This document shows positions 49,901-61,558 of a DNA stretch of 64,000 nucleotides, piece after piece. Made by a program: the position numbers and the translations under genes. The stretch is from positions 9,724,201 through 9,788,200 of the forward strand of contig CM067535.1 of the NCBI GenBank assembly GCA_034509925.1, given 5' to 3'. The notes beneath the pieces were generated by a model that saw nothing but the letters and a program-made list of their open reading frames with translations, was not told the origin of the DNA and did no database searches. The DNA comes from Hirudinaria manillensis (taxonomy: Eukaryota > Annelida > Clitellata > Hirudinida > Hirudinidae). Every line of letters starts with the position of its first letter. The stretch's first letter is position 1.

Positions 49901-51006
49901 TTCAAGAGAGATAGAGATCAAACATTGGTTTTTATATTGAAATAGCCAGCATAATCAACACTTACGAAGAAGACAATTCGAGCAGATTAAGTGATTCATC
50001 GAACGTTCTTCACAGGTTCAAGGTTCGAGGCTTGGCTCATATCTTCCTACAGAGCCTTCAATTCTGAGCACCTGCTGTACACTCACTACTGCGGAAGCAC
50101 CGTGCACTTGGAAAACATGTCCAGACTGTATGATGAAAGTTTCCTCCGAGATGTATTCAAGGTTTTTCGTCGAGCCTTTGCTTTCCTCAAGCTGTTGCTT
50201 TCGATCTAGTTGTGGACTCACGCATTCTTAAAAATCATTCTCCAGGGGGTTTTTCATCATGACACGGGCCAAATTTCAATCTCTAATCCTAAAGCGCAGT
50301 GAACTGCAATGTTACCCATTCTTTATTATTACCCTACATGTTAATATTATATGTCCTTTATTATTACCACCCATTCTTTATTTTTGCTGCCATACGTTGC
50401 TACACAAGGCGGAATTTGTCTTTTTAAATATTTTGTCAACGTGAGCACATCATTTGCTGTTTTCAGATGGTTGGAGACATAAAAAAGCTGGATCTCACAG
50501 AAGAGGAAGAATGTATGCTCAAGGCCATTCTGATATTTTTTAGAGGTATGTCATTTCCATTTCATTCCTTTCCAGATTGGTAACTTCATTCACATTTCTA
50601 TCAAATTAAATAAACTTATTCATATTCCTAATAAGAATAATTTACAAAATTTACCTGATTACCTTCTTAATCTCCTGAACCAATACTAAATATTTCCACC
50701 AAAGCTTAGCCTAAACATTAAATATGCACTAATTGTACATTAAATGTGCATTAAACATTAGACAGATCTCTCTTGCAAGATCCAGATTTGGTGGACATCC
50801 ATCAAATGAGACTCATCCAAACTTTGTCCATCATTCATCGCAAAAGAAAACCGAAAGACAGAATATTCTTCGGCAAGGTTTCCTCCGTGTTGACGGAAAT
50901 GAGAACGCTGACGGACGTCCACACCACCCAAGAAAATAAAATACAAGTCGAGTGGGCCACCGACGTGCCAATCCCTCCGCTACTCTACGAATTATTTTAC
51001 GTATGA
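43974..51006 (+). CDS. Orphan nuclear receptor, subfamily 1-like
   Basis: Ligand-regulated transcription factor fold. Exons: 43974-44633, 46729-46870, 47141-47400, 47797-48025, 50016-50161, 50467-50545, 50762-51006; 586 residues in phase. The N-terminal A/B region is acidic and Asn-rich (poly-Asn near 44.15-44.2 kb). The DNA-binding domain has both four-Cys fingers: CRVCGEKASGFHYGANTCEA then CKGFFRRSLQRKQSYRC, and finger two with CDISSGKRNGCAACRYRKCL then GMSKTAIKTGRYT. Its P-box is C-E-A-C-K-G. The ligand-binding domain has the signature FAKAVPGFKELPLEDQIKLI and an intact AF-2 helix PPLLYELF at the very C-terminus. The DBD intron falls right after CEACK. The AF-2 and hinge recall NR1 receptors (ROR/thyroid type), but I cannot place it in a named group. 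The in-frame ATG at 43719 was not used because the sequence between is hydrophobic leader-like. Confidence 0.9.
45053..45990 (+). pseudogene. Decayed Tc1/mariner-type transposon
   Basis: Starts after TA with CAGTGCGTGTCATAAGGTTG, a typical Tc1-like terminal repeat. Downstream pieces in shifting frames resemble a Tc1 transposase: RPRTLDHRQKRLIREA (helix-turn-helix linker), HRKRIRLNWLEEV, then FSDENYFKFDSPYGFRYYWH (the block around the first catalytic Asp). Frameshifts and stops break the frame, and no matching right-hand terminal repeat was found before a poly-C run at 45973-45988. It lies in the first intron of the nuclear receptor. Confidence 0.7.
46212..46622 (-). mobile_element. Helitron-like element, copy 2 (reverse)
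   Basis: Read on the reverse strand, it matches the 32210-32576 element: ATAAAAATGCAACGTAATCA near its start, AATGTTCTCTGAAAGTTCTT, an ACTCGATCAGACGAGTG block, then CAGATTGAGCCAC and a terminal CTAGT. The GC-rich 3' hairpin of copy 1 is deleted and an AT-rich insertion is present. It lies in the nuclear-receptor intron. Confidence 0.6.
48366..48544. mobile_element. pogo/Tigger-like MITE
   Basis: A 179-bp element flanked by TA on both sides. The left end is CAGTAAAACCTGCGAATCGG and the reverse complement of the right end is CAGTAAAAGTTGCCTATAGG, an imperfect terminal inverted repeat of about 25 bp. CAGT...ACTG ends with TA target sites fit the Tc1/mariner/pogo superfamily. It has no coding capacity and lies in the nuclear-receptor intron between exons 4 and 5. 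Confidence 0.6.
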
Positions 51007-52057
51007 TGACTCTTCATGCAAAGGAATGCAGTTCGTGACCGTCTTAGGACCTCGTCTTATACATTTAATTTAGCAATACAATTGCGTCACCTCTCTACGA
51101 CAGACCCTTTCTCGAACTTTAGCAAAGAGATTTTGGTCAGGCAAGCGAAATGCACGGTTTCATAGACGATCTGTTACGAAGGATTCTGCAAGTCCCTTTT
51201 GTCTGAAATCAGGTCAAGATTTCGATCCAGATGCATAATTTTTCACTTTGGATATATCATTACGTTGTTGTCTTTAACCTGCACCATATGCAATTGAATG
51301 GAAATGAGAGAAAAAGGAAAAGGTCGGCCCCTTTCCCGAACGCGTCCTCAAAAATGCAGACGGAGCGTCGAGACGTTTGCTCGTTATTTTACCGGCCGAC
51401 GATTCGGATCCGACGTCATAAAAGGCCCGACATTTAAACCGTTGAAATTTATTAAGGCTTAAAAATTATTTATATGTCAGTACTTAGAGTCGATATCGAA
51501 ACATGAAAATAAAGCAGCATTAGATTCTGGTTATCGTCGAACGACTCACGAGGAAACACTTCCACGCGGTCAAAGAACCCGATAAAATTTTAATCCGAGC
51601 GACGTCGAACCTTCGAACGAGTTCAAAGGCGATGAATTCGACACTAGAAAAGATGAATATGAATGGATATTCTTCTCCACTCGAGTGAGGATCACAAGTC
51701 TGATTTGTTTTCATCTTAAAATAAACAAATCAACAAATTACAATTTTGCTCGTGAAATTATAAGCAGTTAAAATAAATGAATCGATTAATTAGTCGAGCG
51801 AACTCAATTTTTATAAAGCAAAGTGATCCCCTAAGCCGACCTCCACGACTTTTAATCATCGATGATCAGCCCTTTCTTACAAATAAATGAAAATACATTA
51901 AAATTTCACACAAAATCATTCAACAATAAAAACATAATTTATAAGGCAACAATAGATGTTGTCATGGGCAAATTTGGATTCTCTGTAAAGCATGCAACCA
52001 AAGTATGAGTAAATATGAGAACATATGAGATGTTTATTAAATCTTGTGTTATGGGAA
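51007..52057. other. Gap between convergent nuclear receptor and Reeler gene
   Basis: Probably 3' UTRs of both genes. An AATAAA at 51508-51513 could serve the receptor. No further exon was recognised. Confidence 0.5.
51508..51513 (+). promoter_or_regulatory. Candidate poly(A) signal of the nuclear receptor
   Basis: AATAAA about 500 nt after the receptor stop. Confidence 0.45.
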
Positions 52058-53047
52058 CTACCTCACCAAATGTTTGATAACAAATTTTAGAGAAGAAGGG
52101 TTTGATAGAAGAGATGCAATCTCAAACTCACTGTCAAATTCATGAGTGAATAAAGTATTGTAAAGCACGGTGACTTTGTCCGACCAAAAACTGCTTTCGG
52201 ACTCGACGACAGTTCCGCTAAAAAATTAAATTTCATTTTGTCGCTTCATCCATTTAAACAACATGATGTGAAAATTTCTTTTTTTGATAGAATAATGTTA
52301 CCAGTAATTACTATACAAAAGAGCAAATATTTGCCTGAGGTAGAGAACTGGGTGTTTGGCATTATCAGGGGCTCTCCAAGTAAAGGTAATTTCAGTTTTT
52401 GCTTCAGAAGTCGTATGAGTCAAGGTGTCATCTGGGTGACGACAGGTTATGGTTTTGACTTGGCTGTGCGATGAGGTAAACTTTCCTCGACTCCTTCCAA
52501 GCTCATCTTTAACTTGAAAGATGAGTCCCTTGAATTTATGACCATATAGTTTAACTGTGGAAGAAAACCTTAAGTTCTGATGTAATAAAAGTATGGACTT
52601 AAAAAGTTAATACAGTAAAAGTCAGCTCACAAATAATTTGCACATTAGATTTAAGATATTTGTAATCACAATTCCCAACTTTAAGCTTAAAAAAGCAAAG
52701 GCAAATGACGAGGCATTAACACATTAACACTTTCTTATGCTTGAACTTACTGCTCTAATAATCACTAAAACAAAATGGCGTAAAGGTAACTACAAAAAAC
52801 ATTTCCTACATTGTATCTCGCGACCAGGACTAAACAAATAATTCCCTTGTAGAGTTTCGATCGTGTACGGATTTGGAAACTGCTTTGGATCCTTTGGAAG
52901 AACTCCGTAATGCTGGGGTTCGAGATCGTAACATGCTCCATGAGGGGCACCGGTACCATAACAATTAACTTCTACGGTGAACAGCACCAACAGCACAGCT
53001 TCAAAAAGTATCTCCAGCATCATTCCCATTAGCAGAACAGAAATCAA
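52058..53047 (-). CDS. Secreted Reeler-domain protein
   Basis: Three exons, 53047-52810, 52554-52335, 52217-52058, give 205 residues in phase. The N-terminus is a hydrophobic signal peptide (MMLEILFEAVLLVLFTVEVN), followed by the Reeler domain: CYGTGAPHGACYDLEPQHYG, then PYTIETLQG, PGREIQFKLYGHKFKGLIFQ, ITFTWRAPDN and GTVVESESSFWSDKV. The protein ends soon after the domain, so it resembles small Reeler-only proteins (insect 'putative defense protein' type) rather than reelin or ferric-chelate reductases. Function unknown; such proteins are extracellular. Intron 2 needs a GC donor (CTCAG|GCAAAT); no GT alternative keeps the domain in frame. The exact start among several close Mets is uncertain. 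The gene is divergent from the TMEM200-like gene. Confidence 0.85.
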
Positions 53048-54167
53048 AGATATGTACCTCCTCGCTCACGTCACACTGAATCCAAGAAATCTCAGTACAC
53101 TTTCCCCCAGATATACGTGGCACGAGTTTAGGAGACATTTAATAAACATTTTAGGCCGAGTCCACGCAATTTCAGTAGAAATGTGTTTAACTTAACCTCT
53201 TAACCTCTTAACCAAGGAGAAATTTAATTCTATTGATCAAATATTAACAAAAGTAGTTATGACCGGAATGAAAGAAATCCTTTACTTATGCTTATTTTAG
53301 TCGGAAATAATAAATTCTATATAATAAATTTTGCTTAGTGTTTTTGTTAATTAATAAATATTAGTATGTTGAAAGTCTAGCCTTCTTATGTACGCCTAAA
53401 AAAACCACTACACTCCGTGAGTTATCTCGAATTGTTGTCGTAAAGCCATTATGCTTCGATAATTTCTATGATGGGACCATAAGATGAACTTCATAATTGA
53501 CTTGTTGGTGATGCCCATCCTCTCCAAAAGGAAAGAATTAATCGTTAAAGTTATCCTAACTAATGAGACCTTTTAATTTATATTTTGCATATACAAATGA
53601 AAATGTTTTTATATTTCAAAAGTTGTTAATTTATCTGTAGGGACTTTTTAAACATCTGTAAATCCAATACAGGTGTGCAATATTCACGTGACTAAACACC
53701 TTTGTGGTAAACGCACCTCGATAGGTAATATTAGAAAAATGGCCAAAATGTAATGCGTTGAAGATATTTAAAAAGAGTGCAGCTCAAAAATTTGTTTTCG
53801 GGATAGTGAAAAAGTTTATCCAGATTTCATGACTGTTGATAGACTTTGAATGTCAAATGTAACGATCTGAGTAAGTACATTTACCGTAATCTATTTCAAA
53901 TGATTTTCAATGAGTACTTTTCATCCAAACTCAAAATAAGGCAGTGCTTTTTATAGAGCATTTAAAGCAATTTTATTGAACATACCATATAAATAGGCGT
54001 GAAATAACTCAAAGTAACCTTAAAATTTTGCTTGAGATTCTATTAATGTTTCAAGTGCAGTGAAACTGCCATTCTGTAAAAGCAATAAAATGATGGAGGT
54101 AGTAAAAATTCGTCCAATTCTGCCACTAACCTTCTGCTTTAGGATTTTCATTAAACATCAATTTCCA
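53048..54167. other. Divergent gap between the Reeler and TMEM200-like genes
   Basis: About 1.1 kb of AT-rich DNA between two start codons. It holds both promoters and 5' UTRs; no TATA box or repeat stands out. Confidence 0.45.
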
Positions 54168-55707
54168 ATGAATCAAAGTGCAAAACCTCCTGCTCTATCT
54201 CTTGATAGGGCAGCAAGTCTAGAAAGGTTGGCCAGGGCCAGACTTTTTGCTTACAATCAAAAGAGAACTATGCCACCAAGGTAAAACCATATCCATTGTA
54301 TTCAATTTATATAAATGAGCACATTAACTGTCATCTCTTTAGTTCATTCATATATAGAAGATATTTAGAAGTTTGACAGTTATGTCTATGAAATAAATGC
54401 ATAAGAATTAAAATATTCATTTATATTATTTTATACTCAAATTACTTTCAATGCTTTACATAAGTACATGTTGCATGTGTTCTACACTACAAACTATATA
54501 TGGACATTATTATATACGATGATTGATTATTAATAGGATATTAAAATGTATCCATTTCTATTGGCAAGAAATGTCAGTTTACTTAGAAATGATGTTGCTT
54601 TGATAAATCACTCAAATGTTTTTGACAAATTAATTATTAATTTCTAAACGCTTTTCAGAATAAATCCAGTGGGAATATTGCTACTTATTCTCACTGCTGG
54701 ACTCATCTTTATCGGCCTCACCATCACTATTGTTGCAAATTGGCCTGGTTTGGCTTCAGTAGGCGAAAACCGCTTGAAGATTGCGGGACCTGTTATTCTG
54801 TGTCTGGGGTTCTTGGCCTGTGTGGCAACGGCTATTTTTATGTGCCTCTGGGTTTCAAAACAAAATAAATCCTGGGAGAGAGACATGACTGAGAAAGCTC
54901 ACAAGTTCATGTAAGTTAAAAACTCACTCAATCAGTCACTCAATTTAACCTCGGATGACATTGCAAAAATTCTTAATTTCAAACATCATTTCTTCATCAC
55001 GTAACGTCTATTTTTAATGTTCTAGAAATTCTTCACAAAGTCAAGAGCCTTTGGTCGATGACTATAGCCTGTATCCGAATAACCATCTAAATGACAGAAA
55101 ACCTGGAGAGCTCGGACTGGTGTCAAACAACCAAATAGCTGACAGTCAAAACAAGCCCGGCCACAGAAAATTATCCGGTCCGACTGGTTTAGACAGTTTT
55201 GAGTCATCCAAATTCCAAAATGACGGTATTCCAAATCCAGTAAGAATCCAAAAGAAACATCATACAAGTTCCAATAAAGCCAATAATTCAAAGGGTTCTT
55301 CAAATCAGTCCTTTTCTGCTGGGGAGGGAGACATGAGCATACCTGGAGTTTCCTTTGGCAGTCCTAGAGGCTCGATCCAACCTACAAATGGATTTGGAAA
55401 ACGATCTCCTGATGAAATATCACAGATTTATTCGAACAACAATGAAATCGAGCGCTATAAAAGGATAATTCAGACCACAACAACCACAAAAACCATCGTT
55501 GGCTATGAAAACAATCAGAAACATCGCGACAAGATTGAAGACCCTATAAGATATGCTCTTGATAGAGGCAGAAGTCATGACCAACTTAATCAAGGTTTGC
55601 GAGTTCTCGTCAAAGCCCAGCCCACCACGGCCGTTCGTATAACCCCTTCCTCCACACCACCATCAGGTGGTCATCCGATCCGGATATCCATGGACACTGA
55701 AATATGA
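54168..55707 (+). CDS. Two-pass membrane protein resembling TMEM200
   Basis: Exons 54168-54280, 54659-54910, 55026-55707 give 348 residues in phase. A basic N-terminal segment (LERLARARLFAYNQKR) precedes two membrane spans: PVGILLLILTAGLIFIGLTI, then after a very short NWPGLASVGENRLK loop IAGPVILCLGFLACVATAIF. The C-terminal 230 residues are polar, Ser/Asn-rich and probably cytoplasmic. The layout (short N-terminus, two spans separated by a ...W-P... loop and a GP start to the second span, long disordered tail) recalls TMEM200A/B/C (DUF2371), but this is inference from pattern only. An in-frame ATG at 54060 would add 36 residues; I prefer 54168 because the extra stretch looks like untranslated leader. 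Confidence 0.75.
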
Positions 55708-56195
55708 CATGTCCTCAAATTGTGAACATTGAAGACATCAATGCATCTTTATTTTTTGAAGAATAGACTGCATTTTAAAATCTTAATCATTCATTATTAA
55801 TTCTGACGCGCGACTAACATGCGTTTAATATTTCAGCAATACTCCTTGATAGACTTCACTTTTTAACTTTACCCGATTTAACTACAAACTCGTTAACTTT
55901 CTTTAACTTGTTTTAGTACACTCATGTAATAGCTTAAGCATTTGTTTGTTTGGAATATGTGTTAAGAAACATACAAATTTTTACGGAAATACGCTGGGAT
56001 TTTACGTTAGGATAATCCGTTTAAGTGTTTTAAATATGAAAATTGTAACTTTAAAATTAAAGTTTAGAGTATTGATTGTAAATTTATTTTATTCTCATCA
56101 AATAGTTTATTCTTTTATAATCAGTTTGAGAAAATACATTTAGAGTAGTTAACGCAAACATAAAATAAATAACTCACAAAATCACCGCTTCTAAC

Positions 56196-56262
56196 AATAA
56201 TGATGATGATGATGATGACGATGACGACGACGACGATGATGATGATGATGATGATAATAATA
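56196..56262. repeat. (GAT)n/(GAC)n microsatellite at a LINE 3' end
   Basis: ATG/ACG units end in an ATAATATTAATAAT stretch. On the reverse strand this is the direct continuation of the LINE 3' tail. Confidence 0.9.
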
Positions 56263-56500
56263 TTAATAATTCGGTTCGTTGGAGTGGCATATGTCCGGTG
56301 GACTTCAAGGCCACTGAGGGGGGTGAGGATGACTTTCCCCGAAGAGGAAGGTCTTCAGGGCGGGGTGGAAGCCGGCTGGGTCTGAGGTCGACACTGCGGG
56401 ATCTAGTCTATTCCAGGTCCTGGGGCCAACGACGTCGATGGACATGCCGTCGAGCGTGGCGACATTTCTACCCTCGAAATCTCTACTCCTGCAATGAAAG
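56262..56500 (-). pseudogene. LINE 3' fragment with reverse-transcriptase C-terminus
   Basis: The reverse strand reads NVATLDGMSIDVVGPRTWNR then LDPAVSTSDPAGFHPALKTF and LF. This is the usual end of non-LTR reverse transcriptases ('GPR-WN-L ... F---LK-FLF'). The 3' UTR that follows matches the LINE tail at 4942-5030, and both run into trinucleotide repeats. Only the 3' end is preserved. Confidence 0.7.
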
Positions 56501-56816
56501 CATTTATTTTCCAATAAATCAGGGTTAGAGGTTAGAATTCTAGATAAGTACGAGATTATCAGCGTTTTCAATGTTCATCGCGAGTAGCACTGAGAAAAAC
56601 TTAATCGTAATAAAGCGAGATAATAACCGAAATAGTTTAATTATGTATATAAGTAATTTTATACTGTTTTAAAATAAATATGACGCCATCATTTAATTAT
56701 AAGTGTTTTTAAACTTTTTTTCATGATTTTAGATATAAATTAACTTTTAAATACATTGTTTACTCTGTGAAGTTTATCCATCCATCGGCCGGGTCGTGGG
56801 AGTTTGTTAGTAGGCT

Positions 56817-59800
56817 ATGGGTAAAACAGCGAAGTCTAGAAAGTCTACTGCCGTCAGTAAAATACTTTTTTTTTATTGCTTATTGCTAAACTATACACAA
56901 TTAATTTTTTGAAGTTCTGGCATTATCACCAAAACGTGGATGCTTGGATTTATTGACTATCAGTAATTATATATAACAAATGATAATTTATTATAATTAT
57001 AGATATTTACTCATAAGAATTATTTTTTTTTATATTTGCTCCGATAATTTTATTAATGTAATTCATCCATTCAAAATCATTGTGCATATTAATGCAGAAC
57101 GCTACAATGCCAATTCTATTTCTAACAGTGAAGAAAAACGCAATAATTATATTTGACATGAATAGCGTTAATGCAATGTTATACCCATTGGACAATCAGC
57201 CAATGCCGTTATTTAATTATTTAAGGTCCAAGGCACAAATGATAGCAGTAGTGTAAGCAAGTCCTCCATGGTTTGTAAAGGCTACTTTGATGATGAATTT
57301 ATCACTTACTTTGTCAAAAAGAAAATGAATGGGAATCCAGTTACAAGATCCCCCCTGATAAACAGGCTTGTGATAAATTTCTTCAGTTGTTAGCAATTCT
57401 CTAATGACTTAACACAGTAGGTAACTTTATGCAATCATGCAACTCTTGGATAGTAATGTTGTAACATGTTGTTTTCATCAATGTTGTAATAAAAGCATTA
57501 ATGATGGCAGAGGTTATTATATAAGGAATTACATTCTAAACAAAATCATCTGTGATTTTCAAAATCACTTCAATCTCCTCAACATTCCAACTCAGGTAAT
57601 TTTGAAGCACTCCATAATTCAAGAAATTGTTAAATGTAACATTATATCAGTAAAATATTTTCAATTTAGTATCATTAGTATGTTGCTAAACAAAAGGCTA
57701 CTTTTTTTGTTGCTGTTGAAGATAATCTCCATTGGTTCTGGGTTCGATACAACATTTTTTCGACTTAGAAAACAGGGCTTGCTTCTTCCGGGAAGTTTCT
57801 ATGTCGAGGTTGGCACAGATTGCTTGCAATTAAGAGGGATGAAAGAATATTTAAATCAAATTAACTGGAAAAATGACTTTATGCTTCCTTGATGGTTGGC
57901 AGTTTCTGAATTATCACGTTGTTGTAATGACCGGTTGCAGGTAGATTTTCCTGAATTGCAAAGAAGAAAGCTGTCTTTAATGGCGGAAGCAGAGGAGCTA
58001 CAGTCGTTAATTGGAGAATCAATATATTTAAAATTAGATCCCAATGCAAAGAACCTTTTGTGTTAGTAATAATATTGTCATGGTAATTAACTGTTACAAC
58101 TATTTTGCAGAATCCTAAATTAAAGTTATAATTGCTTGCACATTATTACTGTTCTTGTTATTATTAAAAACATTCCCTGCATAATTACTCAATTTATACG
58201 TAGTTATTTTTTTCAAATGTTTAGGAAAATTTTTGCATTTTAAGTGATGTTATTAAATGTTTAGTGTGGAGCAGTCCGTGTTACAAAATGATCGGATGCG
58301 ACGTCACCGAAACAACGAATCTCTCGGACCTCCTGCTCGAAGCTGGGGTTAATTTCGAGACCCCGACATTGGTTCTTTCGGAGGTCGTTCTCACCTACCT
58401 TCGAGTGGATGAGTCAGTGTTTTCATTAAATTATTCATCACTCGTTCCTAAGAGAGATCGACGTTCGGCATTTAAGGTTCCTTCTCGCTCGGTTTTGCTC
58501 GATAAAATGAATGAAAGTTTCACCGCAATAACATTTTATATATCATAAATAACATTGCAAGTATTATCGGATATTTTCTGCTGGATCCTTTTCAAAACCT
58601 TTGTAATATCATGCATCAGTAATTTGTATTTTCTGGCAGGGCTTCAAAATTTATTGCATGGACATCCCAAACATTTCAAAATGCAACCTTTGTTACTTAC
58701 GAGCAGGTGAGTTGTTTGGACATCAAATTCAATTCCTCAAATATTTTAAGTGCCTTTTTTATCCAAGTCCTAAAATGTCGAGGCACTGCCGACGCACATT
58801 AGCATAGACACGACCGAGCACAACATAATGAAATAATGAGAACAAAAGACAATTTAAAAAAATGCAAACTAAAATATTTAAGAATATCATCAAATGATTT
58901 CAACAAATTATCATTGGTCTTTTGATATTTGAAATCAACCACATAACATTTACGTTTAACAAACTTTTGAAATCAATAATAATTGTTCGTGTCAATTGAC
59001 AGATTTATCCGTTCGATGAATTTGGAGAGTTTATGTGAGTTTTAATGATGAACGCAGCAGCTTAAGCAGAATGAGGGAAACTAAAAAATGTTTATTCTCT
59101 GTAATTTCTTAGGTGCAAACATTTCCAAAAGTTAGGATCTCCTCTAAAGTCAATTTTCTCTTTTCCAACTGCCAAATCTCAAGTTGAGCGATACATTCAA
59201 CAGGTTATTTACATTATTTATATTATATTTTTTTGTATTATAACATTATTCATTTTATTACTTGCTCTATAATTTTTGTTAACCAATATCAAAATATCCC
59301 AATGTCATAATATCATAGTATGAGTTTATAATTGCTATCAGATTTGTTTAGAAACATATTTACAGAAGAATTATTCAACCTTCGTTATTTTCATAAATTC
59401 AAAACTATAAATTTCCACAGGGATGGCAAGTTTGTACAGCTAGCACCGTGGCCCGTTTCTTCCTTCGACTTCTACCGGAGATCGACGTGCGCCGCATGGA
59501 TGCGCTGGAAATGTTTGACGAGTTTGAAGAATGGATGCTCAAATGCATCCACTACTTTGTCCTTACTGCAACTCAGGGAACTTGCTGTTCCTTAGATCAA
59601 GATATTTGGAAAGATTATTCTCTTGTTCAAAAATTTGGCAACTGCGAGAGTAAATTGCAAGATTTATGGAGTCGTTCTTCTGAGAGTCTGCATTTGCCCG
59701 AAGTATTTATTAGAGGAGTGAAATTTTGTGATGGCATCGAAAACCTTCCGAGAACCGATGCAGGTCATCTCGACGCCATGGGAGGGGAACATGAAAATGC

Positions 59801-61558
59801 GACGGTCCAAGTCGAACCGGAAGAAGACTCCGAGTACTCCAGGTTCGGACACTCTTCTTGCATCATTGATTTCAACGAAAAGAAACATCTTTTCGTCATT
59901 GGCGGGTTCGGGGATGTCGCCGCAGAGGAACTTATGGATTTGAAGGCATTGGAAGTGAATGAAGATGTCTTCGGGGACAAGAGACCGACAAAAACCTGTT
60001 CTAATCCCAACTCGAAGGCTACTCACTCCCGGTTGAAGAGGGCGGGCACGTTCCGTTTGGGATCTCCGAGAAATTGTTCACGTTCGTTATCTTCTGCGAG
60101 TTCTCTTCTTTTCGAAAGAATGCATTCGTCTTGCACGCTTCTCGAAAATGGTAAGATCCTCGTGTTTGGCGGCAGGAAATCTCCAGACAACCCGTGTTCG
60201 AGCGTGCTTCTGTTGACTCTTGATAACGAGACTCGAACGAGTTTGGAAAGAGTTTCCGTGTCCAGTTTAAATGCCAGAGAGCGCTTGAAGTTTGAGGACG
60301 TGAACTCCAACACGGAGCTCTCTGGGAAGGGTCAAGATCCTGATCTGTTGTTAGGACCCAGAGCAAGATGGAGGCACTCTGCTACTGCAGTGAAAATTCC
60401 ATCCGAAGGAGGTGAGGTCTAAGTTGTTTAAAATTTAATGTTATGTGGATCTTGTCTTCCAAATACATTGTTGGTTTGCTTTGTTGCTCTCAAAACCTGT
60501 TATGGACTGTTAGGCTTTTCTAATGATAGTATTACTAGTTAAAGCTAATTGTCTTGAACATTAATGAAGTTAAAATTTTGTAAAATGTTGATCCAAGTAT
60601 TGCCTTGTTTCATTTTGTTACTGGCACCATTTCATAACAGGTCTCCCAGAAAGCAAGGAAATTGTTGTTATCCATGGAGGTCAAACCAGCGGTAGTAAGA
60701 CATTGAACGATACTTGGTTTCTTGATACATCGACTTGGGCTTGGAAACATGTAGGATAAGTTTTTTATGGCATTGATTTTGTTTCCCAGAATTAATTATG
60801 ATTCCATTTTCATAGTTGCCTATTACTGTCAATGCCCCTGGATCCATTCACAGTCACTCCTCTGATTGGTGGAGGGACGGAAGCGCTCTCGTGATTTCAG
60901 GGGGCACAGACGATTTCGGCAGACCGAGAAATTCCATACATCTCCTCGACTTGCATTCATATCACTGGAGCGTTTTGAAATTTTCTGGCCATCTTCAGGA
61001 AAGGCTTGTTGATCAACTTCTTGTGAACCTTTTCCATTTAAACCATTCCCCACAACCTATATATTATTTGGCAGATTCTCTCATACATCCCACATCCAAG
61101 GAGATCGACTCCTCTTGGTGGGGGGAGTGGGCATCGGCCACCCCTCCCCTGGCGTCTCCGTCGTCGATCTCGTCACGGGCACCGTCCAGGATTTCCACGT
61201 GCCGAGGATATCCGAAGGGGTGAGCGACGACGGGCACTTCCGTTTACCACCATTAAGCTGCTCTTAAATGAGGCTTCATGATTGTAATTAAATACGATGT
61301 GCCATCGGAGGTACGCATCATAACGACACTCATTACACACAACAGGTTCCTTCTGCTAGATATCAATTCCATAAACATACGAGCCATTTACTAAAGTGGG
61401 ACAAAACCGATGAAGAGGAGCTCGTCCACCTATTCGTTCTCGGCGGAGGAGGCAACTACTTTTCGTTTGGCACGAAAATCAGGAAGGGGGGTCTGCACCT
61501 AAAACTCAGACTACGATCTCGTACTCGAGGACCTTCCGAAATGTGCGGACATTCGTAA
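56817..61558 (+). CDS. LCMT2: tRNA wybutosine-synthesising protein 4 (LCMT2/TYW4)
   Basis: SAM-dependent carboxymethyltransferase with a C-terminal kelch domain. In the family it methylates and methoxycarbonylates the side chain of wybutosine at position 37 of tRNA-Phe. Exons: 56817-56852, 57226-57365, 57511-57595, 57722-57808, 57941-58061, 58265-58412, 58640-58706, 59003-59034, 59113-59203, 59421-60411, 60641-60750, 60816-61003, 61075-61219, 61346-61558; 817 residues in phase. Landmarks: AVQGTNDSSSVSKSSMVCKG, LINRGYYIRNYI, the SAM loop IISIGSGFDTTFFRL, VDFPELQRRK, TPTLVLSEVVLTYL, YEQIYPFDEFGEFM, then kelch repeats (HLFVIGGFGD, KILVFGGRKS, IVVIHGGQTS, LVISGGTDDFG, RFSHTSHIQGDRLLLVGGVG) ending LGGGGNYFSFGT. 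Introns 2 and 12 need GC donors, both with GCTTGT. It is longer than the human protein (about 686) because of extra sequence in exon 10. Confidence 0.93.

Larger units (their letters stand above)
55708..56816. other. Gap between the TMEM200-like gene and LCMT2
   Basis: AT-rich 3' UTR of the TMEM200-like gene, then a GAT microsatellite and a LINE fragment on the reverse strand (56262-56500), then the LCMT2 leader. Confidence 0.6.

Noticed and set aside
57437-57892. A 151-codon open frame within LCMT2
   Set aside because: It is read-through of two real exons and the intron between them.
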